Assembly: GCF_000384115.1 (NCBI RefSeq)
Contig: NZ_KB913029.1
Span: 3,013,057 to 3,077,056 of the forward strand
DNA: 64,000 bases
From: Sporichthya polymorpha DSM 43042
GTDB lineage: Bacteria; Actinomycetota; Actinomycetes; Sporichthyales; Sporichthyaceae
Direction of reading: 5' to 3'
This document shows, piece by piece, positions 32,425 through 41,449 of this stretch. The translations under genes were made by a program, and so were the position numbers. Each line of letters begins with the position of its first letter. The stretch's first letter is position 1. The notes under the pieces were generated by a model, which was not told where the DNA came from, made no database searches, and saw nothing but the letters and a program-made list of their open reading frames with translations.

Positions 32425-32541
32425 GGGTGGTCAGCTTAGGGCGGCGCGACGCCGCTTTCCGGCAGGTCGGGGCGCAAGTCACAACGGGTCGGCGAGGCGC
32501 GGGTTCGGGTCGGGGAGCGCCGCGGGGGAGAATGAAGCCCT

Positions 32542-33939
32542 ATGACACGCATCGTGGTGCTCGGCGGCGGTCCCGGCGGGTACGAGGCGGCCCTGGTGGC
32601 CGCGCAGCTGGGAGCCGAGATCACCGTTGTGGATTCCGACGGGATCGGCGGGTCGGCCGTGCTCACCGACTGCGTGCCGTCCAAGACCCTGATCGCGACG
32701 GCCGAGGCCGCCTGGAACGCCGCGGAGTCCCGCCGGCTGGGCGTCAAGCTCCGCGCGTCGGGTGAGGAGTTGGGCCCGTCGGCGTTCGGCGTCGACCTCT
32801 CGCGGGTGAACAACCGCGTGAAGGCGCTGGCCCAGGCGCAGTCGGTGGACATCCACAACCGCCTGGTCACGGCCGGGGTGCGCGTGCTGGCCGGCCGGGG
32901 CCGCCTGCTCTCGCCCGACGCCGTGCTCGCCGAGTGCCACGACGGCACCGAGGAGGAGCTGCCGGCCGACGGGATCCTCGTCGCCACCGGCGCGCGGCCA
33001 CGCGTCCTGCCCGACGCGATGCCCGACGGCGAGCGGATCCTCACCTGGACCCAGGTCTACGGCCTCTCCGAGCTCCCCGAGCACCTGATCGTCGTCGGGT
33101 CCGGCGTCACCGGTGCCGAGTTCGCGAGCGCCTACAACTTCGGCACGAACGTCACGCTCGTGTCCTCACGCGACCGCGTGCTGCCCGGTGAGGACGCGGA
33201 CGCCGCGAGCGTCCTCGAGAACGCCTTCCGCCGGCGCGGCATGAACATCCGCAGCCAATCGCGGGCCAAGCGCGTGACGCGCGAGGGCGACGTCGTGCAC
33301 GTCGAGCTGTCCGACGGCGAGGTGATCACCGGCTCGCACGTGCTGATGGCGGTCGGGTCCGTGCCCAACACCGAGTACATCGGGCTGGAGGAGGCCGGCG
33401 TCCGCCTCAACTCCGGCGGCTTCGTCGAGGTCGACCGCGTCTCGCGCACCTCGGTGCGCGGCATCTACGCCGCGGGGGATTGCACCGGTGTGCTCATGCT
33501 CGCCTCGGTCGCGGCGCACCAGGGCCGCATCGCGATGCAGCACGCGCTGGGCGACGCCGTCCGCCCGCTGAACCTCAATGCGGTTGCGGCGAACGTGTTC
33601 ACCGAGCCGGAGATCGCGACCGTCGGCGTCTCGCAGGACGACGTCGACCGCGGGGACGTGCCCGCGCGCACCGTCATGCTGCCGCTGGGGACGAACGCCC
33701 GGGCCAAGATGCAGGGTGTGCGCGACGGCTTCGTGAAGCTGTTCTGCCTGCCGGGGACGGGAATCATCATCGGCGGGGTCGTCGTCGCACCGCGCGCCAG
33801 CGAACTGATCTTCCCGGTCGCACTCGCCGTCGACGCCCAGCTCTCCGCGGACCAGCTCGCCCACGCGTTCACGGTCTACCCGTCGATGACCGGCTCGATC
33901 GCCGAGGCCGGGCGGCTGTTGCACCTGCCGCCGGCGTGA
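32542..33939 (+). CDS. lpdA: LpdA-type NAD(P)H quinone dehydrogenase (flavoprotein disulfide reductase family)
   Basis: 465 residues of the class I flavoprotein disulfide reductase fold: FAD motif VVLGGGPGGYEAAL, NAD motif VVGSGVTGAEFASA, second FAD motif IYAAGDCTG. The redox-active CxxxxC is broken: the site reads GGSAVLTDCVPSKT, where only Cys44 remains and the first Cys is Ala39. The usual C-terminal His-Pro is also replaced (TVYPSMTGS). Both losses match mycobacterial LpdA (Rv3303c), which reduces quinones instead of lipoamide. Its 3' end overlaps the convergent TetR gene by 71 bases. Confidence 0.92.
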   Translation: MTRIVVLGGGPGGYEAALVAAQLGAEITVVDSDGIGGSAVLTDCVPSKTLIATAEAAWNAAESRRLGVKLRASGEELGPSAFGVDLSRVNNRVKALAQAQSVDIHNRLVTAGVRVLAGRGRLLSPDAVLAECHDGTEEELPADGILVATGARPRVLPDAMPDGERILTWTQVYGLSELPEHLIVVGSGVTGAEFASAYNFGTNVTLVSSRDRVLPGEDADAASVLENAFRRRGMNIRSQSRAKRVTREGDVVHVELSDGEVITGSHVLMAVGSVPNTEYIGLEEAGVRLNSGGFVEVDRVSRTSVRGIYAAGDCTGVLMLASVAAHQGRIAMQHALGDAVRPLNLNAVAANVFTEPEIATVGVSQDDVDRGDVPARTVMLPLGTNARAKMQGVRDGFVKLFCLPGTGIIIGGVVVAPRASELIFPVALAVDAQLSADQLAHAFTVYPSMTGSIAEAGRLLHLPPA

Positions 33940-34549
33940 CGGCGGGTCCGGAGGGATCCGGTCGGTAACGGGCCGCCAATCGCTGCCGCCAGCGGCGGAT
34001 GGCCCCGGCGAAGTCGTAGTTCTCGGAGTCGATGGTCCAGCGGAAGCAGATTCCCAGTCCGTAACTGACGATCTGCTCAGCCTCCTGCACCGGGTCCAGA
34101 CCGGGATCGATCTCGCCGTCGCGCTGGCCCTCGGTGAGGTGCTGCACCAGAGCAGCCTCGTAGTCCACCATCCAGCCCGCGTACCACTCCCGAACCGACG
34201 GGATGCCGCCCACTCCTTCGAAGATGAGCACGCAGAACGCCTTGGCCAGGTCGCGGTCCAGCTCCAGGAGTGTGACGGCGTGGTCGAGATGCCCGAGGAC
34301 CCAGGCCAGGCCCGTCAACTGGTGGTCGGGAAGCAGCCGTTGCTTGATCTCGGAGTCGAACAGGGACTGCAGCAGGCCTTCCTTCGAGCCGTACCGGACG
34401 CTCACCATCGACCGGCTGTAACCCGCCCGTTCACCGATCTCCACGGCGGTGGTGCGTTCAAAACCTTGCTCGGCGATCAATTCCACACAGGCCGCGAGCA
34501 GGCGCTGGGCGGATTCGGCCCGTCGCTCGGCGTGCGAACGTCGACTCAC
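33869..34549 (-). CDS. TetR-family transcriptional regulator
   Basis: 226 residues. The N-terminal HTH is typical: RLLAACVELIAEQGFERTTAVEIGERAGYSRSMV followed by RYGSKEGLLQSLF. The C-terminal ligand domain has no recognised ligand; the last 40 residues are Arg/Ser/Pro-rich. It is divergent from the P450 operon across a 52-base gap, so it very likely controls that operon and itself. Its 3' end lies inside the end of lpdA on the other strand. Confidence 0.93.
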   Translation of the reverse strand: MSRRSHAERRAESAQRLLAACVELIAEQGFERTTAVEIGERAGYSRSMVSVRYGSKEGLLQSLFDSEIKQRLLPDHQLTGLAWVLGHLDHAVTLLELDRDLAKAFCVLIFEGVGGIPSVREWYAGWMVDYEAALVQHLTEGQRDGEIDPGLDPVQEAEQIVSYGLGICFRWTIDSENYDFAGAIRRWRQRLAARYRPDPSGPAVTPAAGATAARPRRSSRSSTGRP

Positions 34550-34601
34550 CGTACCTCAATCAGTTGCTAGTACGCTTACAAATAAACTACCGTCCACCGG
34601 C

Positions 34602-35786
34602 ATGACGCTGGAATCCCCGATCGTGCCGGACGGCGTGGCGGACTACGACCACACCGCGCCGGAGTTCCTCTCCCGCATGAGTGAGATAGGGGCTCGTCTG
34701 CGAGCGACGTGCCCGTTGGCGCGCGGATCGCGTTTCGGGGGGTTCTGGGTCGTGACGCGGTACGAGGACGTCGCCCGGGTGCTGCGCGACCAGCACACGT
34801 TCAGTTCTCGGGACGGTGTCGTTCTTCCCGGCCTGGACGGCGCAGCGCGTGCACTGCCCCAGGAATCTGAGGCCCCCGCGCACACGCGCTATCGCGCCGC
34901 CTTCCTACGCCATCTCGACAAGCGAGCCGTGGCCCGCCATGAAGCGGCGATCCGTGCGACCACCGCCGCCCTGTTCGATAGGATGGCCGACCAGGCCGAG
35001 CCGGATCTGGTCGCCGGCGTCGCTGTGCCTTTGCCGCTGATCGTCTCCGCCCGGGTCCTCGGCCTTCCGCCCGAGGACGAGATCCCGTTGCGCGCAGTCT
35101 TCGCGGACACCGTCGCCGCCATGAGCGCCGGTGATCCGGCAGCTCTGGCCGAGGTCCTGCCGCGGTTTGCCGGATTCCTCGGGGAGCGGCTGCAGGCGAA
35201 GGCGATCGCTGCGGACGTCGATCTGATGACCACGATCGCCGCCCCGACCAACGGCTTCACGCCTGACGAGCAGATCGCGCTCTGCATCGGATTCATCCTG
35301 GCCGGCCAGGACACCACGGCCATGGCCATCGCCAATCTCCTGTTGCTGGTGGGTACCGACGACCAGTTGCGCGCCGACCTGGTCGCGCGCCCGGACCTCC
35401 GTGCGGGCGCGATCGAGGAGAGCCTGCGGCTGTTCAGTCCGCTGCAGCATTTGGCGCGCACGGTCTCTACCGAGATCGAGCTCCACGATCGGATATTGGC
35501 GCCCGGTGATCGGATCGTGGTCAATCTCGGGGCTGCCAACGCCGACCCGGACCAGTTCCCGGCCGCCGACCTCCTCGACCCGGTGCGCGCACCGAACCGG
35601 CACCTCGCATTCGGAGTTGGAGCGCATCACTGTGCTGGGATCCACCTGGCCCGTCTGGAGCTGCGGGCCGTGCTCGACGCCTTCTGCGACCGCATGCCTC
35701 ATCACTCGGTGATCGGAACCCGGTCGTTGCAGATGGGCACGATCTACGGGCCCACCCAACTGCGAGCAGTGGCGGGTCCGGCATGA
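34602..35786 (+). CDS. Cytochrome P450
   Basis: 394-residue soluble bacterial P450. Oxygen-activation I-helix AGQDTT (234-239), ExxR at Glu273-Arg276, and heme-binding HLAFGVGAHHCAGIHLARLE with Cys344 as the thiolate ligand. Needs a ferredoxin and reductase, which are not nearby. First gene of a three-gene operon with an esterase and a substrate-binding lipoprotein, next to a divergent TetR gene. It probably oxidises an imported hydrophobic compound; the substrate is unknown. Confidence 0.95.
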   Translation: MTLESPIVPDGVADYDHTAPEFLSRMSEIGARLRATCPLARGSRFGGFWVVTRYEDVARVLRDQHTFSSRDGVVLPGLDGAARALPQESEAPAHTRYRAAFLRHLDKRAVARHEAAIRATTAALFDRMADQAEPDLVAGVAVPLPLIVSARVLGLPPEDEIPLRAVFADTVAAMSAGDPAALAEVLPRFAGFLGERLQAKAIAADVDLMTTIAAPTNGFTPDEQIALCIGFILAGQDTTAMAIANLLLLVGTDDQLRADLVARPDLRAGAIEESLRLFSPLQHLARTVSTEIELHDRILAPGDRIVVNLGAANADPDQFPAADLLDPVRAPNRHLAFGVGAHHCAGIHLARLELRAVLDAFCDRMPHHSVIGTRSLQMGTIYGPTQLRAVAGPA

Positions 35787-36685
35787 GCGCCGCGGAGCGG
35801 GCGAAGGTCCGGGAGCGGTGGCGGATCCTGGTGGAGGCGCTCGCACCGCCGGCGGGAATTCCGGAGTACCGGGCCGGCTACGACCAACTCCTCGGCTCCT
35901 TCCCGATTCCCGAGGGCACCACGATCGAGCAGGCCGACGCGGGCGGGGTGCCGGCAATCCTCGTCAGTGCGCCTCACGTCGGCGGCGACCGCATCGTGCT
36001 GTGGTTGCACTCCGGCGGATTCGTTTTCGGCTCGGCGCTGGGTTACCGGTTCTTCGCCGCCGCCCTGTCCGCGGCGGCGGACGGTGCCGTGCTGCTGGTC
36101 GACTACCGCCTTGCGCCGGAACATCCCTTTCCGGCGGCGCTCGACGACGCTCGGGCGGCCTACCGATGGCTGCTCGACCAGGGCTGGCCACCGGAGCGAC
36201 TGGTGGTCGCGGGGGACTCGGCCGGCGGCGGGCTCGCCCTGAGCGTCCTGCTCGCGTTGAAGGACACGGCATCGCCGTTGCCGGCCGGGGCCGTCGTGGT
36301 GTCGCCGATGGCCGATCTGACGCTGTCGGGTGAGTCGGTGCGGACGAAGGCGGATCTCGACCCCCTCGCGTCGGAACAGATGCTCGCCGCCCTCTGTGGG
36401 CTCTACGCGGGCGCCGAACGACGGGACTCGCGCTACCTGTCGCCGGCGCTGGCCGACCTGTCCGGCTTGCCGCCGCTCCTGGTTCTCGTCGGCTCCGACG
36501 AGGTGTTGTACGACGACGCGGTCCGGATCGTCCAGCACGCCCGCGCCAGCGGCGGGGCCGCTGACTTGATCGTGGGGGAGGGGCAGGCCCACGTGTGGCC
36601 GCTCTTTCACCAGGTCCTGTCGGAAGGTCAGGAGGCGCTCGACGAGATCGGGGCGTTCGTGCGAGCCCGAACGGTTGGGCGCTGA
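35783..36685 (+). CDS. Alpha/beta hydrolase of the hormone-sensitive lipase type
   Basis: 300 residues. Oxyanion-hole motif LHSGGF (76-80; HSGG instead of the usual HGGG), nucleophile elbow GDSAGG (Ser146), acid GSDEVLYDD (Asp239) and base His270 in GQAHVWP. DYRLAPEHPFPAALDD is diagnostic for the HSL esterase group. Its ATG overlaps the P450 stop by four bases, so the two are made together. It may hydrolyse an ester before or after the P450 step. Confidence 0.93.
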   Translation: MSAAERAKVRERWRILVEALAPPAGIPEYRAGYDQLLGSFPIPEGTTIEQADAGGVPAILVSAPHVGGDRIVLWLHSGGFVFGSALGYRFFAAALSAAADGAVLLVDYRLAPEHPFPAALDDARAAYRWLLDQGWPPERLVVAGDSAGGGLALSVLLALKDTASPLPAGAVVVSPMADLTLSGESVRTKADLDPLASEQMLAALCGLYAGAERRDSRYLSPALADLSGLPPLLVLVGSDEVLYDDAVRIVQHARASGGAADLIVGEGQAHVWPLFHQVLSEGQEALDEIGAFVRARTVGR

Positions 36686-38154
36686 TGGCTCGGCGTGCAG
36701 GCGGTCGTGGGTGGTGGCCGCTGCGCAAGCTCGCACCGGGCGTGGTGAGCCTGGCCCTCGCGGCCGGCTGCGGAAGCCATCTGACGGAGGAGGAATTGGC
36801 AGCCGCCCAGGGCGCGCTCACCAACCCCACCTCGGTGGCCGTTCCGAATGAGGTGCCCACCAGCCTTGCCGGGGTCGACACGGTCGGGACCGGCCCGGCG
36901 CGCCCGGGCCCCGCCCTCAACCCGGTCGGCGCCCCTCCGGACGGTCGACCGGCGGGGCCGCGCGCGACACCCGACCGTAACGGTGCCGGCCGGCCGGTCG
37001 CCCCCGGTGCCGGGACGGCAATCGTCGATCGGACATCGGTCGGCCCGCGCGACGAGATCGTGATGTGCTCGTTCGGGAACTCCACCGGCGTCCTCGGTGC
37101 GGTCTCCGGGCCGGCGCCGGCGGCCAATGCGGCCTGGGCGTCCTACACCAATGCCAGGGGCGGCCTGGCTGGGCACCGCGTCCGCATGATCATCGCTGAC
37201 ACCGGTGGCGCCGCGGCCAACGCGCAGGCGATCGCGCAGCGATGCGTGGAGCAGGAGCGCGCAGTCGCGATCTTCAACGAGTACACGTTCGGCGAGATCG
37301 ACGGCGCGCTGCCGTACCTGAAAGCGAAGAAGGTCCCGGTGATCGGGTCGATTGGGGCGGCGCTCGCCAGCGACCACAACATCATGGTGTTCAACCCTTT
37401 GAACGGCGCGGACGTCGGCAACGCGTGGGGGTTCCTGAACACGATCATCGCCCAGACCGACAAACGGAAGTTGGCTGTCCTGTACTGCCAGGAGGCCGCC
37501 ACGTGCGCGCAGCAGGTGGTCAGCTTCGGCAAGCTGTTGCCTTACAAGGGGCTGGAGATCGTCTACAAGGCGCAGGTCTCGCTGGTCCAGCCGGACTACA
37601 CGGCACAGCTCTTGCAGGCCCGCAACGCGGGAGCCGAGATCATGGTGCTGCTGCTGGACAGCGCGAGCGTGGGCCGCGTCGCCCGGAATGCTGCTCAGCA
37701 GAACTACGCCCCGGTTCTGGCCGGCAGTTACAACCTCGGCATCCAGGCCACCCTCGACCAGGGTCCCGTGCTCAACGGGCTGATCCTGGCCAGTCGGACC
37801 CCGGCCTACTCCACGTCGCCCCTGCTCAGGGACTACCGGGACGCGATGGCGCGCTACCAGCCGGGCAAGCCTCTCGGTGACGTCGGCGCCGGAGCGTTCG
37901 TCTCTGGTGCCCTGCTGGAGAGGTACGCCTCGGCCTTCCTGGCCAAGACGTCGGTCACGAGCCAGGATCTGCTTGACCTGCTGTATTCACTGAAGAACGA
38001 GAAACTCGGCGGGCTCCTGCCCGGCATCACCTTCGCCCCCAGCGACGACCGGACGCAGACGAACCGATGTATCGCGCCCGTCCGGCTGGACAACGGTGCG
38101 TTCGTCCAGCGCGGTGGGTTCGTCTGTGCGCCCGACTGGCGGCCGGGAACCTGA
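36685..38154 (+). CDS. LivJ-type ABC substrate-binding lipoprotein (orphan)
   Basis: 489 residues. Signal and lipobox SLALAAGCGS with lipidated Cys29, then a Pro/Ala/Gly-rich linker of about 90 residues, then a type I periplasmic-binding domain. That domain carries the branched-chain amino acid receptor pattern (FGNSTGVLGAVSGPAPAANA, YTNARGGLAGHRVRMIIADT, VAIFNEYTFGEIDGALPYL). The ATG shares one base with the esterase stop. No permease or ATPase gene is in the window, so it either works with transporters elsewhere or acts as a sensor. Ligand unknown. Confidence 0.9.
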   Translation: MARRAGGRGWWPLRKLAPGVVSLALAAGCGSHLTEEELAAAQGALTNPTSVAVPNEVPTSLAGVDTVGTGPARPGPALNPVGAPPDGRPAGPRATPDRNGAGRPVAPGAGTAIVDRTSVGPRDEIVMCSFGNSTGVLGAVSGPAPAANAAWASYTNARGGLAGHRVRMIIADTGGAAANAQAIAQRCVEQERAVAIFNEYTFGEIDGALPYLKAKKVPVIGSIGAALASDHNIMVFNPLNGADVGNAWGFLNTIIAQTDKRKLAVLYCQEAATCAQQVVSFGKLLPYKGLEIVYKAQVSLVQPDYTAQLLQARNAGAEIMVLLLDSASVGRVARNAAQQNYAPVLAGSYNLGIQATLDQGPVLNGLILASRTPAYSTSPLLRDYRDAMARYQPGKPLGDVGAGAFVSGALLERYASAFLAKTSVTSQDLLDLLYSLKNEKLGGLLPGITFAPSDDRTQTNRCIAPVRLDNGAFVQRGGFVCAPDWRPGT

Positions 38155-38217
38155 AACCGGATCAGTCGGGCGCACGCATTCTGCTCGAACGTCGTCAGCC
38201 GGGTGCTGCCGCGAAGT

Positions 38218-39738
38218 TCACCCCGCGGCGCGCATCGGGCGCCGCGGGCGACCACCCGTCGCCCGGCGAGGCGGACGACCGCCACCACGCGGCGAGCTCT
38301 TCGGCTTCTCCGACGGCACCAGGGTGACGACGGGGATCGGCGTGCCCGACGTCCCGACCGCGACCACCTCGGGGTGACCCGGCGTCACGTCGTGACGCGT
38401 CGCGGTGATGCCGGCCTTGCGGTGCAGGTTCTCGACCTCGCGACGCTGCGCACGCTCGACGAGCGAGAGCACGGTGCCGGTGGTCCCGGCGCGCGCGGTG
38501 CGACCCGAGCGGTGCAGGTAGGCCTTCTCGTCGACCGGCGGGTCGAAGTGCACGACCAGGTCGACGTCGTCGACGTGGATGCCGCGCGCGGCAACGTCGG
38601 TGGCGACGAGGACCCGACGCGAACCGTTGGCGAAGGCGTCGAGCGCGCGCTGCCGCTGGTTCTGGTTGAGGTTGCCGTGGATCGCGCCGGCGGCGACGCC
38701 CTCGGCCTCGAGCTGACGGGCGAGCCGGTCCGCGCCGTGCTTGGTGCGGACGAAGAACAGCGTCCGCGCCGGGCGGGCGGCGATCTCCGCGGCGATCTTG
38801 ACCTTGTCCTCGGAGTTCAGGTGGAACGCGAGGTGGTCCATCGTCTCGACCGGCGAGCTCGCCGACGCGACCGCGTGCACGGCCGGGTCCGGCAGGTACT
38901 CGCGGACGAGTCGGCCGACAGCCTTGTCCAGCGTCGCCGAGAAGAGCAGGCGCTGCCCGCCCTCCGGCGTCAGGCCGAGGATGCGGCGGACGTCGGGCAG
39001 GAAGCCCATGTCGGCCATGTGGTCGGCCTCGTCGAGGACGGTGATCTCGATGTCGCCGAGGGAGACCGCGCGGCGCTCGACGAGGTCGAGCAGCCGGCCC
39101 GGCGTCGCGACGACGACGTCGACACCGCCGCGCAGCGTTGCGATCTGACGGCTGATCGGGGCACCGCCGTAGACCATCGCGACGCTGAGGTCGACGGTGT
39201 GGCCGAAGGCGACGAGGTTGTCCGCGACCTGGCGCGCAAGCTCGCGCGTCGGGACGAGGACGAGGCCCCGCGGCGTGCGGCCCTTGCGGGAACGGTTCGG
39301 GGACGCCGTCGCGGCGAGGCGCGCCAACATCGGCAGGCCGAACGCCAGCGTCTTGCCCGAGCCGGTCGCGGCCCGGCCGAGGACGTCACGACCGGCGAGC
39401 GCGTCCGGGAGGGCGCGGGACTGGATCGCGAACGGCGCGTCGATACCGCGGCGGCTCAGGGCGAGCACCATCGGCTTCGGGAGCCCGAGCTCGGCGAACG
39501 TGCGGGTGGGGGGCTCGGGCGCCGCGAGCGCCTCGTCGAGCTTGAGATCGAGGTCCGACTTGACCGGCGCAGGCGCCGGCCGCGGGGTCCGCGGCGAGCT
39601 GCTGCGGGGCTTCGAGCCGCGCGGGTCGCTGCTGCGGGAGTCGCTGCGGGGGTTGCCGTACGAGCTCTTGCTGTGACCGGCGGTGCGGGCGTGCGGGGCG
39701 CGCCGGGGCGCGCGGGAATTCGAGGCGTGCTGTGACAA
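38218..39738 (-). CDS. DEAD-box ATP-dependent RNA helicase
   Basis: Unwinds RNA duplexes. All helicase motifs are visible: Q-motif region, ATGSGKT (I), PTRELA (Ia), TPGR (Ib), DEAD (II), SAT (III), and HRSGRTARAG (VI). Both ends are disordered and basic (Ser/Arg/Pro-rich N-terminus, RGGGRPPRRATGGRPRR at the C-terminus), as in cold-shock type helicases. The start is uncertain: I chose a TTG at 39738 with GGAGAG 9 bases upstream, giving 506 residues. The frame stays open to an ATG at 39924, which has weaker signals. Confidence 0.88.
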   Translation of the reverse strand: MSQHASNSRAPRRAPHARTAGHSKSSYGNPRSDSRSSDPRGSKPRSSSPRTPRPAPAPVKSDLDLKLDEALAAPEPPTRTFAELGLPKPMVLALSRRGIDAPFAIQSRALPDALAGRDVLGRAATGSGKTLAFGLPMLARLAATASPNRSRKGRTPRGLVLVPTRELARQVADNLVAFGHTVDLSVAMVYGGAPISRQIATLRGGVDVVVATPGRLLDLVERRAVSLGDIEITVLDEADHMADMGFLPDVRRILGLTPEGGQRLLFSATLDKAVGRLVREYLPDPAVHAVASASSPVETMDHLAFHLNSEDKVKIAAEIAARPARTLFFVRTKHGADRLARQLEAEGVAAGAIHGNLNQNQRQRALDAFANGSRRVLVATDVAARGIHVDDVDLVVHFDPPVDEKAYLHRSGRTARAGTTGTVLSLVERAQRREVENLHRKAGITATRHDVTPGHPEVVAVGTSGTPIPVVTLVPSEKPKSSPRGGGRPPRRATGGRPRRPMRAAG

Positions 39739-40131
39739 GGGTGAGAACTCTCCGTTCGGGTCCAAGCGGACCCGTTTCGGCCACGAGGCACGCTCGAGGC
39801 ACTCCGGAGAACGGGGAACCACACGTGCCGAGCTTTCGCTGCTCGCGGCGGCGGGCGGCTCGCCCGCGTAAGACGTCGGCGACGAAATGCAGCCGACCTG
39901 AGCTGAGCTTATCAGCGCAACCACCCCGTCCCCGACCAGATCGGGGTGCCGCTGGTCACGGGGAGACCGGGAATGCGCATTTGTTCGCCCCGAGAGTGGG
40001 GGTGGGAGGGCGTCAACGAGGCATGCCGAACGTTACGGATGAGGCACCCGCAGCGCACCAGCCGCCCCACGAGTTGCAATTGGGATGCCTGGTTCACCCA
40101 CCGGCGCGCTCGAAGATGTCGGCTCGCCGCG
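39739..40131. other. Leader/intergenic region between the helicase and the enoyl-CoA hydratase
   Basis: About 390 bases without a clear gene. On either strand a long stem is possible at 39925-39962: CCCGT and GACCAG pair with CTGGTC and ACGGG, with a 4-base bulge. It could end the enoyl-CoA hydratase transcript or be part of a structured helicase leader. Part of the region may encode the helicase N-terminus if the upstream ATG is used. Confidence 0.4.
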
Positions 40132-40878
40132 TCAGACGCCGCGGAAGGCGGGGGCGCGCTTCTCGGTGCGGGCGGTGCGGGCCTCGACGAGGTCCTCGCT
40201 GGACCAGCACCGGTCGAAGGCGGCGACGAGGTCGGGCTCGGGGACCGGGGCGGCGAGGGCGTTCAGGACCTGCTTGTTGTACGAGATCGTCAGGGGGGCG
40301 AGGGCGGCGAGCTCCTGCGCCCAGGCGACAGCGGCGTCGAGGTCGCCCTCCCGGTCGGCGAGGCCGTGGTCCAGAGCCTCGGTCGCCGTGAGCTGCTCGC
40401 ACGCGAGGAGGAGGCGCCGGGCCGGGCCGCCGCCGGCGAGGTCGGCGATGCGGCGGATCGTCCACGGGTCGACGGCGAGGGCGAGCTTCGCGGTCGGGAT
40501 CGCGAACACCGCAGCGGGGGCGACGACGCGGAGGTCGGCCGCGATCGCGAGCTGCGTGCCGCCGCCGATCGCCGGACCGTTGACCGCCGCGACGACGGGC
40601 ACCGGCGCGTTCGTGACGGCCTGCAGCATCCCGTAGAGCGAGGCGCGGAAGTCGCCGGTGTAGACCTCGCCGAAGTCGGCGCCGGAGCAGAAGCTCGAGC
40701 CCGTGCCGGTGAGCACCAGCGCGCGGGCACCGGCGGCGACGGCGTCGGTCACCGCGGCCGTCAACCGGTCGCACACCTCGATGTTGAGGGCGTTCCGCTT
40801 GTCGGGGCGGTGAATGGTCACGACGGTGACCCGGTCGTGGGTCGTGCTCTCGATCAAGCGGGGCTCCTCGAAACTCAC
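40132..40878 (-). CDS. Enoyl-CoA hydratase/isomerase family protein
   Basis: 248 residues of the crotonase fold. VVTIHRPDKRNALN is the CoA-binding start, GTGSSFCSGADFGEV and VNGPAIGGGTQLAIAADLRV form the oxyanion hole, and the C-terminal segment has VEARTARTEKRAPAFRG. The second catalytic Glu position reads Ala-Val-Asp-Pro (ALAVDPWTIRR), so it may not be a standard hydratase. GTG start; a TTG six codons in, preceded by GAGGAG, is an alternative. Near acyl-CoA carboxylase and dehydrogenase genes, suggesting acyl-CoA catabolism. Confidence 0.88.
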   Translation of the reverse strand: MSFEEPRLIESTTHDRVTVVTIHRPDKRNALNIEVCDRLTAAVTDAVAAGARALVLTGTGSSFCSGADFGEVYTGDFRASLYGMLQAVTNAPVPVVAAVNGPAIGGGTQLAIAADLRVVAPAAVFAIPTAKLALAVDPWTIRRIADLAGGGPARRLLLACEQLTATEALDHGLADREGDLDAAVAWAQELAALAPLTISYNKQVLNALAAPVPEPDLVAAFDRCWSSEDLVEARTARTEKRAPAFRGV

Positions 40879-40890
40879 AGCCGGGGGCGT

Positions 40891-41403
40891 TCAGGTGTAC
40901 GCGACCCGCACGGTCTTCACCGAGTCGCCGGTCCCGCTCGCGGAGCGGGTCCCGGAGTGCAGTCGGCCGGAGACCTTCATCGTCGCCCGTTGGTCTCCGA
41001 GACAGGACCACGGGACGTGGATGTCGACGCGGTCCCGGGTGTCGTCCCAGGTCGAGACGAACTCCGCGCACGTCCGCGCCGGCTTCTTGCCCGAGCGGTC
41101 CCGGGTCACCAGGTAGACCTGCTTGCCGCCCTTGGTGCGGGTGGTCGAGACGCGGAAGACCTGCTCCGACCGCGGGAAGGTCAGGGTGAACCCGACGGTG
41201 GCCGTGCGCAGCTTGAGGTCGCGCACGGACAGCCGCGCGGAGAACCCGTCGGCGTCGCTGACGTACCGCGCCCCCGTCAGGTCCACGAAGGCCGGGAGAT
41301 GACTCTCCGAGCCCTCGGAGACCAGGACCGTGTCGGCGCCGGCGGACGAGGTGACGAGCAGCCCGACCGCCAGGCTGCCGGCGACGACCGGCAGCCCGAG
41401 CAC
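40891..41403 (-). CDS. Hypothetical secreted protein
   Basis: 170 residues. A hydrophobic N-terminus (LPVVAGSLAVGLLVTSSAGA) looks like a signal peptide cut after AGA. The mature part is beta-rich with two cysteines (ARTCAEFVSTWDD, HVPWSCLGDQ) that could form a disulfide, and no known domain. The GTG start lacks a good ribosome-binding site. The frame is open further upstream into the end of the carboxylase gene and would add Arg residues before the hydrophobic stretch, so the true start may lie upstream. Function unknown. Confidence 0.65.
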   Translation of the reverse strand: MLGLPVVAGSLAVGLLVTSSAGADTVLVSEGSESHLPAFVDLTGARYVSDADGFSARLSVRDLKLRTATVGFTLTFPRSEQVFRVSTTRTKGGKQVYLVTRDRSGKKPARTCAEFVSTWDDTRDRVDIHVPWSCLGDQRATMKVSGRLHSGTRSASGTGDSVKTVRVAYT

Positions 41404-41449
41404 GGCCGGCAGCGACCTGCTGGGCCGGGGGAGCGGCCGGGCGATGACC

